Of a stretch of 64,000 nt of DNA, positions 53,216 through 64,000 are shown piece by piece. The stretch is from assembly GCA_047967505.1 (NCBI GenBank), contig CM106541.1. The stretch is one strand, 5' to 3'. The translations under genes were made by a program, and so were the position numbers. The notes under the pieces are model-generated. The model was not told the origin of the DNA and did not search any database. It saw only the letters and a program-made list of their open reading frames with translations. The DNA is from Dipteris shenzhenensis (lineage: Eukaryota > Polypodiophyta > Polypodiopsida > Gleicheniales). Each line of letters opens with the position of its first letter. Within the stretch, counting starts at the first letter, position 1.

Positions 53216-54094
53216 ATGGCATCTGATTCTCTTTCACAGATTGTCACAGAAAAGCTTGACAAGAACAACTTCCAGGCATGGAAGTTTAGAATGACAAATT
53301 TCCTTATGGGAAAAGGCTATTGGGAGTTCATTACAGGAAATGATGAAGAACCAGTTCTTCCTAATGTTCCCAATCAACAGGAAATGCAGGCATTTAAAGG
53401 ATGGCATGAGAGAGCCAAAAAAGTTATGTATTGGTTGTCTATCAGTATTTCGGATTCTATGATTGTGCATATTCAGGACGCAAGTACGCCAAAGGAGGCA
53501 TGGGATACTTTGGCAAAAATGTACAGCACAAATACACAAGCTAGGAAAATGTAGCTCAAACAGGAGTTGCACAATGTGCAGAGAGAAAATTTGAGCATAA
53601 ATGACTACCACATGAAGGTGAAGAAAATTGCAGATGCACTTGCTTCCATTGGGTCGCTAGTGGAAGATGATGATCTAGTTTCTGTGACCTTGAATGGTCT
53701 AGGAAAGGATTATGCACAATTCCAGACATCCATTGCCATCCGTGAAAAATTTCTTGATTTTGAAGAGTTGTTTGCTCTTCTAATTTCTGAAGAGCAGAGA
53801 AATGGGGGTGCATCTTCTTCAGGAGGAAATTCAAAAGAAACTATCTTCTACTCAAATGCTAGAAGAGGTAGAAGCAAAGGTAGAGGAGGCCGATCTGTAG
53901 GCCATGGTAGAAATCAGAATATGCAGCAAACTCAAGAAAACCAGTCCTATGGAGGAGGACGTGGTAACTCTAGAGGCAGGGGGAGCCAAAGAGGCTGTGG
54001 TGGATGGCAGAGAGGCCAAAATGCAAACAGCAATGTTGAATGCTACTACTATGGTAAAATGGGACATATGGCTAAAGACTGCTACAAAAAGTAG
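53216..54094 (+). pseudogene. Copia 2 gag, one internal stop and a damaged zinc knuckle
   Basis: ATG 53216 (MASDSLSQIVTEKLDKNNFQ) gives a UBN2-type gag: FQAWKFRMTNFLMGKGYWEF, AKKVMYWLSISISDSMIVHI, AWDTLAKMYSTNTQARKM. At 53552 TAG stands where LKQELHNVQ continues in frame (RKM-stop-LKQEL, probably Gln). The second half has SINDYHMKVKKIADALASIG, VTLNGLGKDYAQF and an Arg/Gly-rich segment. The knuckle reads CYYYGKMGHMAKDC, with Tyr in place of the second zinc Cys (TGT to TAT). The frame ends at TAG 54092; a one-base shift further on would continue toward the protease. Gag domain intact otherwise. Confidence 0.88.
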
Positions 54095-54205
54095 AATGAC
54101 ATTATGAATGGAAAATTGCGCAAGGCAATTATGCATCTTCTAGTAGACAGGGGGATGATAGAAATGAGCATGGTGCAGCATATGACCAATTCTGTGACAA
54201 GTGTA

Positions 54206-55133
54206 GAAGAATGAAATGATGTGTGGTATGTTGACTCAGGTGCATCAAATCACATGACAGGTCATGCAAAATGGATGCAGGATGCAAGGAAAATGGAAAA
54301 ACCAAGATTTGTGGAGACTAGTGATGATACTGCACCCCGAGGGATTCACAAGGGGAAACTTATGATATCACGTGAGTGTACAATAGGGGGTTTTTTTGAA
54401 ATGAGGCATAAGCTTATACATTAGGGGTGGGGGCCCTTTTTTTTCCCCAATATTGAATTTAAGCTAGGGGGACCATGTCATATTTAAGAAGGGGGGACAT
54501 AATATAGGTTACCTTGGGTAACTAGTCCAAACAAGTTTGATTTTGTGTATGGTTTTAAATAGTCATAGGGAAGGTAACCTAAATTTGCTTATTGTGTAAT
54601 CTAAATGCTTGAGAGAGAATGTAGATTTAAGGAAAGGGGGGGACATAATGGAATTTTGGTGGTATCTTATAAGCTTAAATATGGGTGTTTTATCATCCTA
54701 CGTGGATCTTAAATAGGGGGTTTTCTTGAAGTTCATGCACGCAGGTGACGTCCCCCTTTAATGAAGAGTGAATCCCCCGGGTACTGCACATCCTATTGTG
54801 CAGATTGGTAAAATTCCTTTGTCTATGCAGGATGGTAAAAAGAAATACCTATCTGATGTATTTCATGTCCCAAACATCACCAAGAACCTGGTTTCTGTTG
54901 GTCAAATGGTTGAGCAGGGCTTGCAGGTCAGATTCAATCCTCATGGATGCTTTGTTGAGGATATGAAAAATAATGGTCGCTTGATAGCAAAAGGAAAGAA
55001 GAAGGGCAGGATGTTTACACTGGTGGATGTGGACATGCCTGAATTGAGTGTAGCAATGTTTGCACATGGGACCGGTGTAGTTGCAGATATTGATATCTGG
55101 CATAAACGCATTGGTCATGTTAATATACAATGA
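54206..55133 (+). pseudogene. Copia 2 protease, split by a MITE, and GAG-pre-integrase start
   Basis: The left half has the active site (VWYVDSGASNHMTGHAKWMQ, 54,221-54,280) up to SDDTA at 54,335. The right half resumes at 54,786 with HPIVQIGKIPLSMQDGKKKY, LSDVFHVPNITKNLVSVGQM and DIDIWHKRIGHVNIQ. Removing 54,336-54,781 and one copy of TACTGCAC would rejoin the domain, so the MITE is the disrupting event. TGA 55131 (NIQ-stop-LKSM, expected Arg, CGA to TGA) leads on in frame to integrase. Confidence 0.88.
54336..54781. mobile_element. MITE inserted in copia 2 protease
   Basis: 446 bp, noncoding. TACTGCAC is duplicated at both ends (54,328-54,335 and 54,782-54,789). The inverted ends CCCGAGGGATTCAC and (complement) CCCGGGGGATTCAC differ at one base. 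Internally TATCACGTGAGT near 54,366 matches the inner terminal-repeat word of the MITE at 35.7 kb, so both probably belong to one superfamily. An 8-bp duplication (9 with a mismatch) fits Mutator or hAT; the shared word favours Mutator-like. Confidence 0.85.
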
Positions 55134-57671
55134 CTTAAATCAATGCAAGCCCAAAATATTGTTGCAAGATTTCCTAAATTCAAGGTTGCAGAAATGCATA
55201 AGGTTTGTGAAGCCTGTCAATTTGGAAAACAGGCAAGGAAACCATTTCCTAGGCATGTTCAAGAGAGTAAAAGGCCATTGGAATTAATTTACTCTGATGT
55301 GTGGACTACTAAAGATGCATCTATTGGAGGCTGTCACTATTTTGTCACTTTTATTGATGACTTCAACAGAAAAGTTTGGGTGTATTTTATGAAAAAGAAA
55401 AGTGAAGTGTTTGGGCACTTCAAGGCTTTTAAAGCTATGGTTGAAAAAGAAACAGGCCTGCAAATAAAATGCCTAAGGTCAAATGGAGGGGGAGAGTACC
55501 TCTCAAATGAGTTTGCAAGGTTCGTGCAGGAGCATGGGATAAAGTAGCAATATTCATGCAGTCATACCCCATAGCAAAATGGACTTTCAGAAAGGAAAAA
55601 CAGGCATATTGGAGAGGTATCTCGGGCCATGCTAAATGAAAAAGATCTACCATATTATTATTGGGCTGAAGCAGTTGCTATAGCAATTTACATAATGAAC
55701 AGGACTCCCACTATAGCAATACATGGCATGACACCAGAGGAGATGTACACTGGTAGGAAACCAGACATTTCTCATTTGAAAATTTTTGGGTGCATTGCCT
55801 ATGTTCATGTGCCAGATGAGTTGAGGTCCAAGTTGGATCCAAAAGCTAAGAAGTGCATCTTTATTGGTTATTCTCTACAGCAAAAAGGGTATAGATGCTA
55901 TAACCCTTCTACTCGTAAGTTTACAGTGAGCAGAGATGTTTTTGATGAGATGAGCAACTGGTATAAACCAGTAAACGTGATGATTGATGTAGATGCACAA
56001 AATGGTAATGCTGCACAGAATTCAATGCAGCAGTCACAAAATATCAGTGGACCTGCAGTGTCCTCTAGTAGTGGTTCACATACTTCACCATGGATAGGCA
56101 AATTGAGATCAGGAGAATCTTCTCAAAGCAATGTAGATAGTGGTATGCAGGTATCACGAAAAGGAAAAGAGAAGGTAGATCAGCCCATGTTTGATGTGAA
56201 TGCAGGTCAATCTTATGTGGATGGTGAATCCAGTGGCTCAGAACAGAGCATTGATGATGAGTTGGGCATTCCTTTTGTTGTTACACCTAGAGTAAGGAAG
56301 ACCAGGGATGTTTTGAGAGCACCTAGAAGTGAGCCTATTTTGCACAGGTCTACCAGAGCTAGGTATCCTATAAATAGGCTAAAATATGATGGATTTACAC
56401 CCATTCACTATGCCTATATGGTCAAAGTGATATAGGAACCAGAACCCACTTCTTTTGAGCAAGCCATAGGAAATGAAAAATGGGAGAAAGCCATGGATGA
56501 AGAAATGGATGCCTTGGAAGCAAATGCTACATGGGAATTGGTGCCTTTGCCTAAAGACAAGAATGCAATTGGCTGTGAGTGGGTTTATAAGATCAAGCAC
56601 AATGAAGATGGTTCTGTGAATAGATACAAGACAAGATTAGTTGTCAAGGGGTATGCACAGACATATGGCATTGATTATGAAGAAACATTCAGTCCAGTTT
56701 CAAGGATGGCAACTGTAAGAGCAGTCATTGCTATGGCTACATCAAAGGGATGGTCCTTACATCAGATGGATGTAAAGAATGCCTTCTTGCATGGTGATTT
56801 GCAAGAAGAGGTCTTTATGGAGCAGCCAACAGGTTATGTGCATGCTATTTATCCTGAGTTTGTTTGCAGGTTGAAGAAAGCCTTGTATGGCTTGAAGCAA
56901 GCACCTAGAGCATGGTCTGACAAGATAGGAGAGTATCTTGTCACTATTGGCTTTCAGATTTCCAAGGCAGATTTCTCACTCTATGTGAGAAAAATAGAGA
57001 AAGGGATTATGCTGCTTGTCATTTATGTTGATGATTTGATCATCACAGGTGATAGTGATGAAGATATCCTTCATGTGAAAATGCTATTGAAGCAAAAGTT
57101 TGAGATGAAGGATTTGGGAGAGCTGCGTTATTTCTTGGGCATTGAGGTGATTAGATCACCAAGTGGGATACAGCTCTTGTAGAGGCAGTATGGATTGGAT
57201 ATGCTATCCAAATATGGGATGACAGGCTGTAAGCCTATTTTAGTTCCTTTGGAGCAGAATGTGAAGCTAAGCTCAGATGTAGGTGAGCTTTTGGAAGACC
57301 CTACTATGTACAGATGCATAGTAGGAAGTTTGATTTATATGACTATTACCAGGCCAGATTTAAGCTATGTTGTTGGATTGGTAAGTCAGTTTATGCAAGC
57401 TCCAAGGAAACCGCATTTGGATGTGGCTAGACACATACTCAGGTATGTGAAGTCCACATTGCAGTATGGACTATTTTATGGGGCTGGGGTTCAAATACAA
57501 TTGCATGGATACACTGATGCTCATTGGGCTGGTATTATTTCTGATAGACGATCTACCAGTGGATATGTGTTCTCTTTTGGGAGTGCTGTAGTCACATGGA
57601 GCAGCAAGAAACAGCCTACAGTTGCCTTGTCGAGCACAGAGGCTGAGTACAGGGGTGCAACAGTTGCTTGA
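55134..57671 (+). pseudogene. Copia 2 integrase, reverse transcriptase, partial RNase H
   Basis: One frame for 2.5 kb without an indel. The integrase zinc part is CEACQFGKQARKPFPRH. Its catalytic residues lie in LIYSDVWTTK, CLRSNGGGEYLS (one Asp replaced by Asn, RSNGG versus RTDNGG) and QNGLSERKNRH. The linker has IFIGYSLQQKGYRCYNPSTR. RT follows: EWVYKIKHNEDGSVNRYKTR, QMDVKNAFLHGDLQEEVFME, VIYVDDLIITGDSDEDI. RNase H has YTDAHWAGIISDRRSTSGYV and VALSSTEAEYRGATVA, then breaks off. Stops are TAG 55545, TAG 55572 (TP-stop-QNG, expected Gln), TAG 56433 and TAG 57180 (LL-stop-RQYG, expected Gln). Confidence 0.92.
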
Positions 57672-59320
57672 ATTTCTTCCTTCATTGTAATTATATTGAG
57701 GATACAGACATGGAGTCAGTGGAAGAGTGGGTTGATGAGCAAATAAGAGAGACTAATAATGAAATTTTCTAGTCTTCATAAGATATCAATTGGCTAGTGA
57801 CATGCTACTATGTAGAAGGCATGTGTCACCATCCCTTGATATATCTTCTTGTATCAATTGCATGTGTCATAGCTTCACCTTAGAAACTCATAGCTCATCT
57901 GTGTGATGAGACTATTATTTTCTACAGTCCATCATGACCTATTTGGTGTTGACCTATGTGGTCTCGACTTGTGTGGCATTATATCTCAACCTTTATGATC
58001 TCGGCCTATGTGGTCTGTACTAGCATAGTTGATAATATTATTTTGTATTCTCTACAACAATCCTAGTGGGACTCAGCAGATCATGTTATAATTTCTAGTA
58101 TAGTTTGTTTTTTAGTGGAAATTTCTCATCATGTGAGGCTCTTATGGCTCTATAATGTTACATCCATTGTTTATTAATTTGACTTTATACTTAAGGGTGT
58201 ATTTCTACACCAAGACGATATATATGTATACCACCTTTGCAAGAGACTTGGTCAATCTATTACTGTTGAAGTAGTTGGTAATCTCATCAAGTAGTTGGTA
58301 TTTTCATTAAATTTTGGTTTTTAAAGTTTGCTTTAAAAACTACATTAGGAGTGTATTTGGGATTTTGGGACTTTCCTTTAGTCCAGTTTTGAAATCAGAC
58401 TTTCGACAAGTCCAAATTTTTTTAATACAATGTTCTAGATACATTTTTTTGGAACAAATGCTATTCTTTATGTGGTTAGGCCTTCAATTCTATGGCCAAG
58501 TGAGCAAGCTAAAGAGGAAACTACTTTGGATAAAGATAAGTGATGCACCTTTCCCAAACCATCTCTCTTCTGCAACTTGATGAACTAGTGTCGCACCATA
58601 GACTCCAAAGACACTACTACCATAGAGACACACAAATTCACATGATAAGAACCTTTACTGTGGTACTCCTATAACTACAACATAGGAAACAATACTAATC
58701 TTGAAATAATACTAATCTTTGAGGCATCTTGAGATTGTAGCAACAGCCAATCCAATAACATTACCACATCTCAACCATTCCAGTTAGATAAGAACAATCA
58801 TCAGACTAACACGTGCATATAAACTTAAAACATGCAATAAAGTCTCAAGTCAACGATGAAGGTAGGGAAAATTATTTGTTTAAGCTAACCCAAACATCCA
58901 CAATCAAGATTTAAATACTTTTGTGTGAATCATCAAAGGTTGAGTCATCATCACTTGAATAAAATCTGTATGCTTATAGACAAGTAGGAATATCAAAATC
59001 ATTAAATGTGAAAGGTTTGCGGCATCATAATAAAATCATTTGGATTCTTGATTGCAAAGATGTGACCTAGAAAGTTGATTAAGGATTGCATTCATATGTA
59101 TGAGCAAAATACACATCAAAATAAGAGATACTTAGAGTGTAATATAGCTAAGATTTTGTTTGCTCAACAAACAAACACCTTGTAGGATATTGTTTTTGAT
59201 TCATATGCTCTGCTATTATCCTCATGAAAATACAGTCCCTATTTTTGGAAATGTCTTTCCTCAAATCCTAGGACCTTTAGCAGGACATCATTTACCACAC
59301 GCTTCAAGAAATGGTAAAAT
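57672..59320. other. Gene-free stretch
   Basis: No coding region, RNA gene or element boundary that I can support. AT-biased sequence with a few short frames (longest 88 codons at 58,314) of no recognisable character. Confidence 0.5.
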
Positions 59321-59329
59321 TTTCCCTAC

Positions 59330-59600
59330 TTTAACAAAAACTCCTTTGTAGATCTCTTGCCCTTGTGGCTTTCCACACTGGACCCATAACTCCCTTTCCT
59401 TGACAACTTCTAAAAGAGTTGTTTTTTTCTTCATTCTATGTGGTAGATTGTCCAACATTTTGTATTCTAGAACAAACTTTGTGTCTTCCCCACCTAGCCC
59501 ACAACTCCCTTGCCTTGACAAAAACTTCTAAAAGGCTTGTCTTTCCTTCATGTTTTATGGTATATTATTCAACCTTTCCAATTCTACAACATAATTTGAG
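59330..59600. repeat. Diverged tandem duplication, period about 115 bp
   Basis: AACTCCCTTTCCTTGACAAC at 59,388 and AACTCCCTTGCCTTGACAAA at 59,503 anchor two copies. Both continue CTTCTAAAAG and contain T-rich TTCATTCTATGTGGTA / TTCATGTTTTATGGTA segments. Confidence 0.65.
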
Positions 59601-59859
59601 TCATCTTGAAATAAAAAAATAAAAGTAACATGCCTTATGCAAATAAAAGTAATAACTCTTTAAAGCTTTTCTGCACTCACCTAAAGGCCACAATTAAGCA
59701 TTGTGTACGCACCAAAGATCAAGAAAAAGGCTAGCAACTAGCTACTTTCGAGAACTTTATTCTACCCTCGACACTCTCCTAGAATTCAACATCTCATCAC
59801 CATCAACAAGCAACATGAAGGATTGAAGGCTTGAAGAAGAAATAAAAAATGAAGCTCAG

Positions 59860-60780
59860 CATCTCCAATATTTCTTCAATCAAGAATGCAACAACAACAA
59901 TGGAAGAAGACACGTTCTTCCACAGTACAATGGGCGAGGGGATCATGTCAGATTCCTTCAACTGTTCGATGCAACATATTGTGCTAGAGGCAACCACCAA
60001 TCAAATGAAACTAAAGCTGCCTAGTTTCCTATGGCCTTAATCAATGAGGCCTTAAAATTGTACCTAGAACTTCTCGTAGAAGAAAGAGCCACATGGGCAC
60101 TACTATCCAAGTAGTTTATAAGAAGGTTCCAAGCCAAAATGCTACAAGATGACCCTGCCCTCCAATGGGGAAATATGGAAATGCACAAGAAAGAAAAGGT
60201 CATAACATACTTAGGAAGAATGAAAAACTTAATATCAAAGTGTGTTCCATGCCATGATAAGACAAGTACCTCATTGCACCATTCATCTCTGGATCGAAAA
60301 AGTCCATTTTGCAAAGACATGAAAAAAGTTAGTAGCTATGTGCATTTTAGGGACACTCATGAAGCTACAATTGAGATCGAGGATAGCATGACCGACTTTG
60401 ACAACCGACTCTGACATCAAAAGTGATGAATGTAAATCAAGGCATTGCAACAATAAATCTTCAAAGAAGGAAAGCACTTCCACGAATGATTGCACACTGA
60501 GGAACAAGTGGAAGCCATGGCCTTAAGGGTGAAGGAAGAAATCATTGCAAGACATAGAGCAGAAACTGTGCATGTGTCAGCCACCACAGTACCCAAGAGA
60601 GAATTTTTTGTGCCCACATTGTATGGCCAACCAAATGGCCAACAGACATAACCCAACAAAAGTGGCTCAACCCCCAAGGTTATGGTGTGCCATTTGCAAT
60701 GTCATAGGCCACGATGTAAACATGTGCTTCTATAATATGAGGCTTGCACAACCCCAACTGAGTTGGATAGTACACACAAA
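59860..60780 (+). pseudogene. Ty3 gag fragment, same family as the 16.3-kb element
   Basis: Text follows the gag at 20.6-21.5 kb segment by segment: FPMALINEALKLYLELLVEE, ATWALLSK-stop-FIRRF, MLQDDPALQWGNMEMHKKEK, VITYLGRMKNLISKC, FCKDMKKVSSYVHFRDTHEA, IEIEDSMTDFD. After frame changes near 60,410 it continues with LCPHCMANQMAN and the knuckle CAICNVIGHDVNMC. The knuckle is intact here, whereas its counterpart at 21,450 is damaged. The stop at about 60,111 is TAG. LTRs and pol are absent, so this is an old truncated relative. Confidence 0.82.
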
Positions 60781-61470
60781 AAGAAAAGGGATCGGTGCTC
60801 CTGGGAGGTGAAAGATGGAGGTGGATTTTGGAAGAATGGAGCTTTCCTCCAACTCTGCCTCAACATCCAAATCTAGTCAAACCTCAACACCTACAAATGT
60901 GACTTTGACTGATGTGACTACTCATGTGCATGAAAATATACATGACACAATCTCTAGTTCCATTTGCTTTGTCCCCTCTATGTTGTGTCTAATGAAACCA
61001 AATCTCATTTTCCAAGATACACTCTGAACAAAGAGCACTTCTCGCACTTGAATTTCCCACCCCTCCCTAGGCAGAAGGAGCTCTTTGATAGAGAAGCACT
61101 TTTGTTAGAGAGACATATGCTAGGAGGAGAGTGAGCTCCAACCAGGAGCCCAAGCATACAAGAAAAAGATAGAGGAACTGCAACCAAGAGCACATGACCC
61201 TTGTACTCACGCATGGTTTAAGAATTCAAGGGAGGTATTTTTACTCCCCCATTTGCATGCAGCCATTCTTGCATTGTCGGTCGAGGGCAAAAAGATGGAA
61301 GAGACTCCATGGTAAGTGAATGATTCTGCTTCTCCTCCTTCAGATCAGACACTCTCGATGGGAACCCAAACAACTCTCAAGGGAAAGGCAAAACAAGCTC
61401 TATGTCATCAAAGCGGCCAGAAGGAAGTTCAGACAAGGGAGGCACTGACACAATTTTAAAGACCAAGAAG
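60781..61470. other. Unassigned stretch between gag fragment and LINE
   Basis: A 70-codon Ser/Thr-rich frame at 60,815-61,024 may be a decayed extension of gag. The rest shows no supported gene. Confidence 0.35.
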
Positions 61471-61479
61471 ACTCTCAAA

Positions 61480-62600
61480 GCTCAACATAGAAAAGAAAGT
61501 GTCATAGGACAATGGTTTACCTGCCACCATCACTCCCGTAGGATGTCCCTCTAGAGTAGGAATCAAAAGCCCTAGAAACAATGAGACTTCCACTGGAGCC
61601 ACAAAAGAAATCAATGCCAAGAACTCAACCAATGGACCAAGACCAAGAGAATTGCCAAACATTCCAAGTATTTTTCAACCACTAGCAAATCCACAAACAT
61701 TTTAACAAATGGGAAAGGACTCTTCGGATGAAGAGAGCACATTTACTAAAGGTAAGGTGGCTGCATTTCTTAATGAGTATATATTAGAGAAGGCTCTCAA
61801 TTGGCTCTCCACTCATGCACTCATAGGCTTTCTCCCTAGACATAGACCACATGTTGCATTTCTAAAAGACTAGCTCAATAATAATTGGATTATAAAGGGG
61901 ATGGTAGTGGCCAGTGTGAGGTTTTTGAGTAAGGGGTTTTACTTTTTTATACTTGAGAAAGAGAAAATGTCTTTCAATGCCTTACACCACAGCTTGTGGA
62001 CTATTAGAAATCAACCTCTATACCTTGAATTTTGGTCACAAGTTTTTAATCCTGATAGACCTAGGTCCACTTTCATCCCAATGTGGGTAGAACTCCTAGA
62101 TCTCCCTTTTTTATTGGTGAAGCAAGCTTATAATCTTTGTAGAAGTCTGGGTCAAGCCATTGGGGTAGAAAAAGAGCAATTCATCAATCCCAAGGGACAT
62201 TCCTAGGTTTGTGTGAAGCTTGATGTTGTAGAGGAACTTCCTGACAGTCAGCAGGGGATTTTACAAAAATATTCCAAACACGTTTTTTCCTTGTAGACTA
62301 TCCTCTCATTCTATTAAGAATGTCGTTTGAAGAGGAACAGTTCTAAGCCTACTTAGGAAAAACTTCAACATCCATCCAAACCCAAATGAGTGCCTAAGGA
62401 GGATAAAAGCCATGAGAAACAAGATCCTCCTACTAACGCAATAGAGCCAATTAAGGGGAATGAAATTCAAAATGTGTAAGTGGACAATGCTGGTCCTCTG
62501 GTTATAATGCCTATGAATCCCTGATTGATCAGGAGATAGAAAAGTGGATTCAAGATAATGCTATGGAAGAGGATGAGGTGTGGCCAAACTAATTTGAAAT
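61480..62600 (+). pseudogene. LINE ORF1 (DUF4283-like), broken
   Basis: ORF1 of plant L1-type LINEs encodes an RNA-binding protein. A low-complexity N-terminal segment (NETSTGATKEINAKNSTNGP near 61,590) leads to the DUF4283-like domain at 61,880-62,250: IIKGMVVASVRFLSKGFYFF, LWTIRNQPLYLEFWSQVFNP, IPMWVELLDLPFLLVKQAYN, LCRSLGQAIGVEK, and after a TAG at 62,204 VCVKLDVVEELPDSQQG. The usual order of elements (FW...PxWVxLPxLP) is clear. A CCHC knuckle expected after it is not readable. Several TAG/TAA stops and frame changes make it non-functional. Confidence 0.75.
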
Positions 62601-62774
62601 GAGGATAATAAATTGGATATTAGTATGAGTGAATATGGTACAAAAAAATCTAAGGAAGAACTTCTAGGATAGTCACAAAGGAAGAACTTCTATGAGTGAA
62701 TCTGATACAAGAAAATATAAGGAAGAACTATCCATTTATGCTCCTCCTACTAGAGTGCATTCCAAGAAGCTTGC

Positions 62775-64000
62775 CTAGTAATCAATTCAAGAGCTTGTGC
62801 TACTAGGTGATTTCAACATGCTTGAACTAGGAGAAGATAGATGGTTGCATAAAGCCTCAGTGTTAAGGGGTATAGAGCTTTCTTTTTGGGAGGAACTTAA
62901 AGAGAATGTAAAGATATTAGACATTGGGGATGCTTGGATTTTCACTTCATGTAATAGACAGATTGGAGATCTAAGAAGGGAAGCTAGACTAGATAGGGTC
63001 TATGTCTCCCAAGGCAATTCTAGATCTTGTTGTTGGAAAAAAGTGGATTGACTTTGGGTTGGGTAAGAAAAGAAACTCTTGGTGCAAAGGATATCCTTCT
63101 CTCATTAGGATCTTGTCAGTTCAACAAGCATGTTAATATTTGGAACACTCTATTCTACTCAGTTGATCCTTATTCACAAGGCTATATGATGTCCCTAATA
63201 CCTAGAGAGTTCTCAAAATATCCAAAAAGCATAAGGCAGCTATTAGATCTCATAGACTAGACAACAAACTAAAGAAAGACTTGGAGGAACTAGAGAACAA
63301 GGCAACAGTTGTAGATACTCAGGCTCAGTAGCAACAATTAATTACCAAACAAGAGAAAGGAAATCCACCTTCAAGTGCAGATTAGGCTTCAGAGTGCCAA
63401 GCTCTATTTCAAAGATTGGTGGGCTAGAGAAATGGATAGACCTTCAAGGGAAATTTTCAAATTAATAAGGAAGAAAAGATACTAGGAGGAGATTCCTCTT
63501 CTCAAGAAGGATCATACATCTTTTGTATCCTATGAAGTAGAAAGCATGGACTTTAAATTTGACCACTTTTATAAAATGTTGAGCACTATTAATAATCTAG
63601 ATGAAAAGATTTTGGAAGCACACAAAATCTGGCTGACAAGAAGGAAAATGGTCTCAAGCCTTGACCAAGCTCAGCTAGACTTGGACCTCACTCTATAAGA
63701 ATTAAAAGAACCTATCTTTGCCATGGATGAAGGTAAAACTCCTAGGGAAGAAGGTCTCCTTGTTGAATTTTATAAGTTTTTTTGGGATATTGTTGGTCCT
63801 TGCTTGCTCAAACTCTGGCAAGAATGCATTGAGGTGGGTAGTCTACCAAGACAATTGAATGGAGGGGTAGTTAAATTAATTCCGAAAGAAGGCGGGAGGA
63901 AAAAATTAAAGAATTGGAGGCCACTTACCATGTTAAATTGTGGTAACAAGATATATGCAAAGTCTTTGTCTTTGAGGATCAAGAACAAGATGGATAAATG
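62775..64000 (+). pseudogene. LINE ORF2: endonuclease end and start of reverse transcriptase (runs off window)
   Basis: The endonuclease C-terminal half starts at LVLLGDFNMLELGEDRWLH (62,790) and continues LRREARLDRVYVSQ, but the N-terminal half is missing or unreadable. A linker with a helical segment (LDNKLKKDLEELENKATVVD near 63,255) leads to the RT start at about 63,700: PIFAMDEGKTPREEGLLVEF, YKFFWDIVGPCLLKLWQECI, LPRQLNGGVVKLIPKEGG, NWRPLTMLNCGNKIYAKSL. The RT active site would lie past 64,000. Frame changes near 63,020, 63,250 and 63,400 and several stops show it is dead. It is the same class as the minus-strand LINE at 1-1,068. Confidence 0.85.

Larger units (their letters stand above)
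52430..57671 (+). mobile_element. Ty1-copia element 2, 3'-truncated, with nested MITE
   Basis: A second copia family. The primer site at 52,717 fixes the end of a 5' LTR at about 52,715. A start at TGTTAGCTGC (52,430) is a guess, since no 3' LTR is present. gag, protease, integrase, RT and part of RNase H follow in order, then the sequence breaks off inside RNase H at 57,671 with unrelated DNA beyond. A 446-bp MITE sits in the protease. From 54,790 to 57,671 one frame is free of indels and carries only five stop codons. Confidence 0.85.

Overview
The window reads as gene-poor, repeat-saturated nuclear DNA of a land plant with a large genome. A gymnosperm or similar lineage is my inference. 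The support is: LTR-retrotransposon primer sites matching plant initiator tRNA-Met (TGGTATCAGAGC) and tRNA-Asp; Tork/Tnt1-like Ty1-copia proteins; a large Ty3 element with a third ORF; plant-type LINEs whose ORF1 has a DUF4283-like domain; degenerate TTTAGGG tracts; and decayed genes with short GT-AG introns. I found no intact host gene, no tRNA or rRNA gene, and no CRISPR or prokaryotic feature.

Layout. 0-1.1 kb: LINE endonuclease remnant (minus). 1.27-2.45 kb: Ty1-copia fragment (plus), same family as the element at 44.6-50.4 kb. 2.5-9.7 kb: decayed and simple sequence (unidentified minus-strand coding remnant, CAACCTGTTGCACAAATCACC-type array, interstitial telomere-like tract, AT-rich and CT-rich blocks). 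9,707-12,424: complete non-autonomous gag-only LTR element (TR-GAG type) with PBS, PPT and a perfect 5-bp target duplication. 13.0-14.2 kb: two copies of a foldback repeat. 15,799-32,112: complete 16.3-kb Ty3 element with LTRs about 1% apart and a GGAAT duplication. Its 5' leader holds about 2 kb of C-rich repeats. gag and pol are broken, the RT has lost its YxDD segment, and a third ORF of about 1,240 codons lies downstream of integrase. 32.4-36.6 kb: an unidentified decayed ORF and a second Ty3 gag carrying a Mutator-like MITE. 37.2-39.3 kb: a decayed spliced gene resembling an uncharacterised transposable-element protein family. 39.64-40.75 kb: a divergent histone H3 pseudogene with a very long N-terminal tail. 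41.2-43.9 kb: decayed minus-strand genes, one with a clear intron. 44,559-50,449: nearly intact Ty1-copia element (minus). 50.5-51.7 kb: Ty3 protease/pre-RT fragment. 52.4-57.7 kb: 3'-truncated Ty1-copia element (plus) with a second MITE in its protease. 59.9-60.8 kb: gag fragment related to the 16.3-kb element. 61.5-64.0 kb: LINE ORF1 and ORF2 (plus), cut by the window end.

The broken genes share one signature: in-frame stops are mostly TAG, with some TGA, often where the family or reading context predicts Gln (CAG) or Arg (CGA), while frames stay open over kilobases. This fits deamination of methylated cytosine in plant CHG and CG contexts. Three non-autonomous elements (TR-GAG, YxDD-less Ty3, MITEs) show clean target duplications, so machinery supplied in trans probably moved much of what is here.
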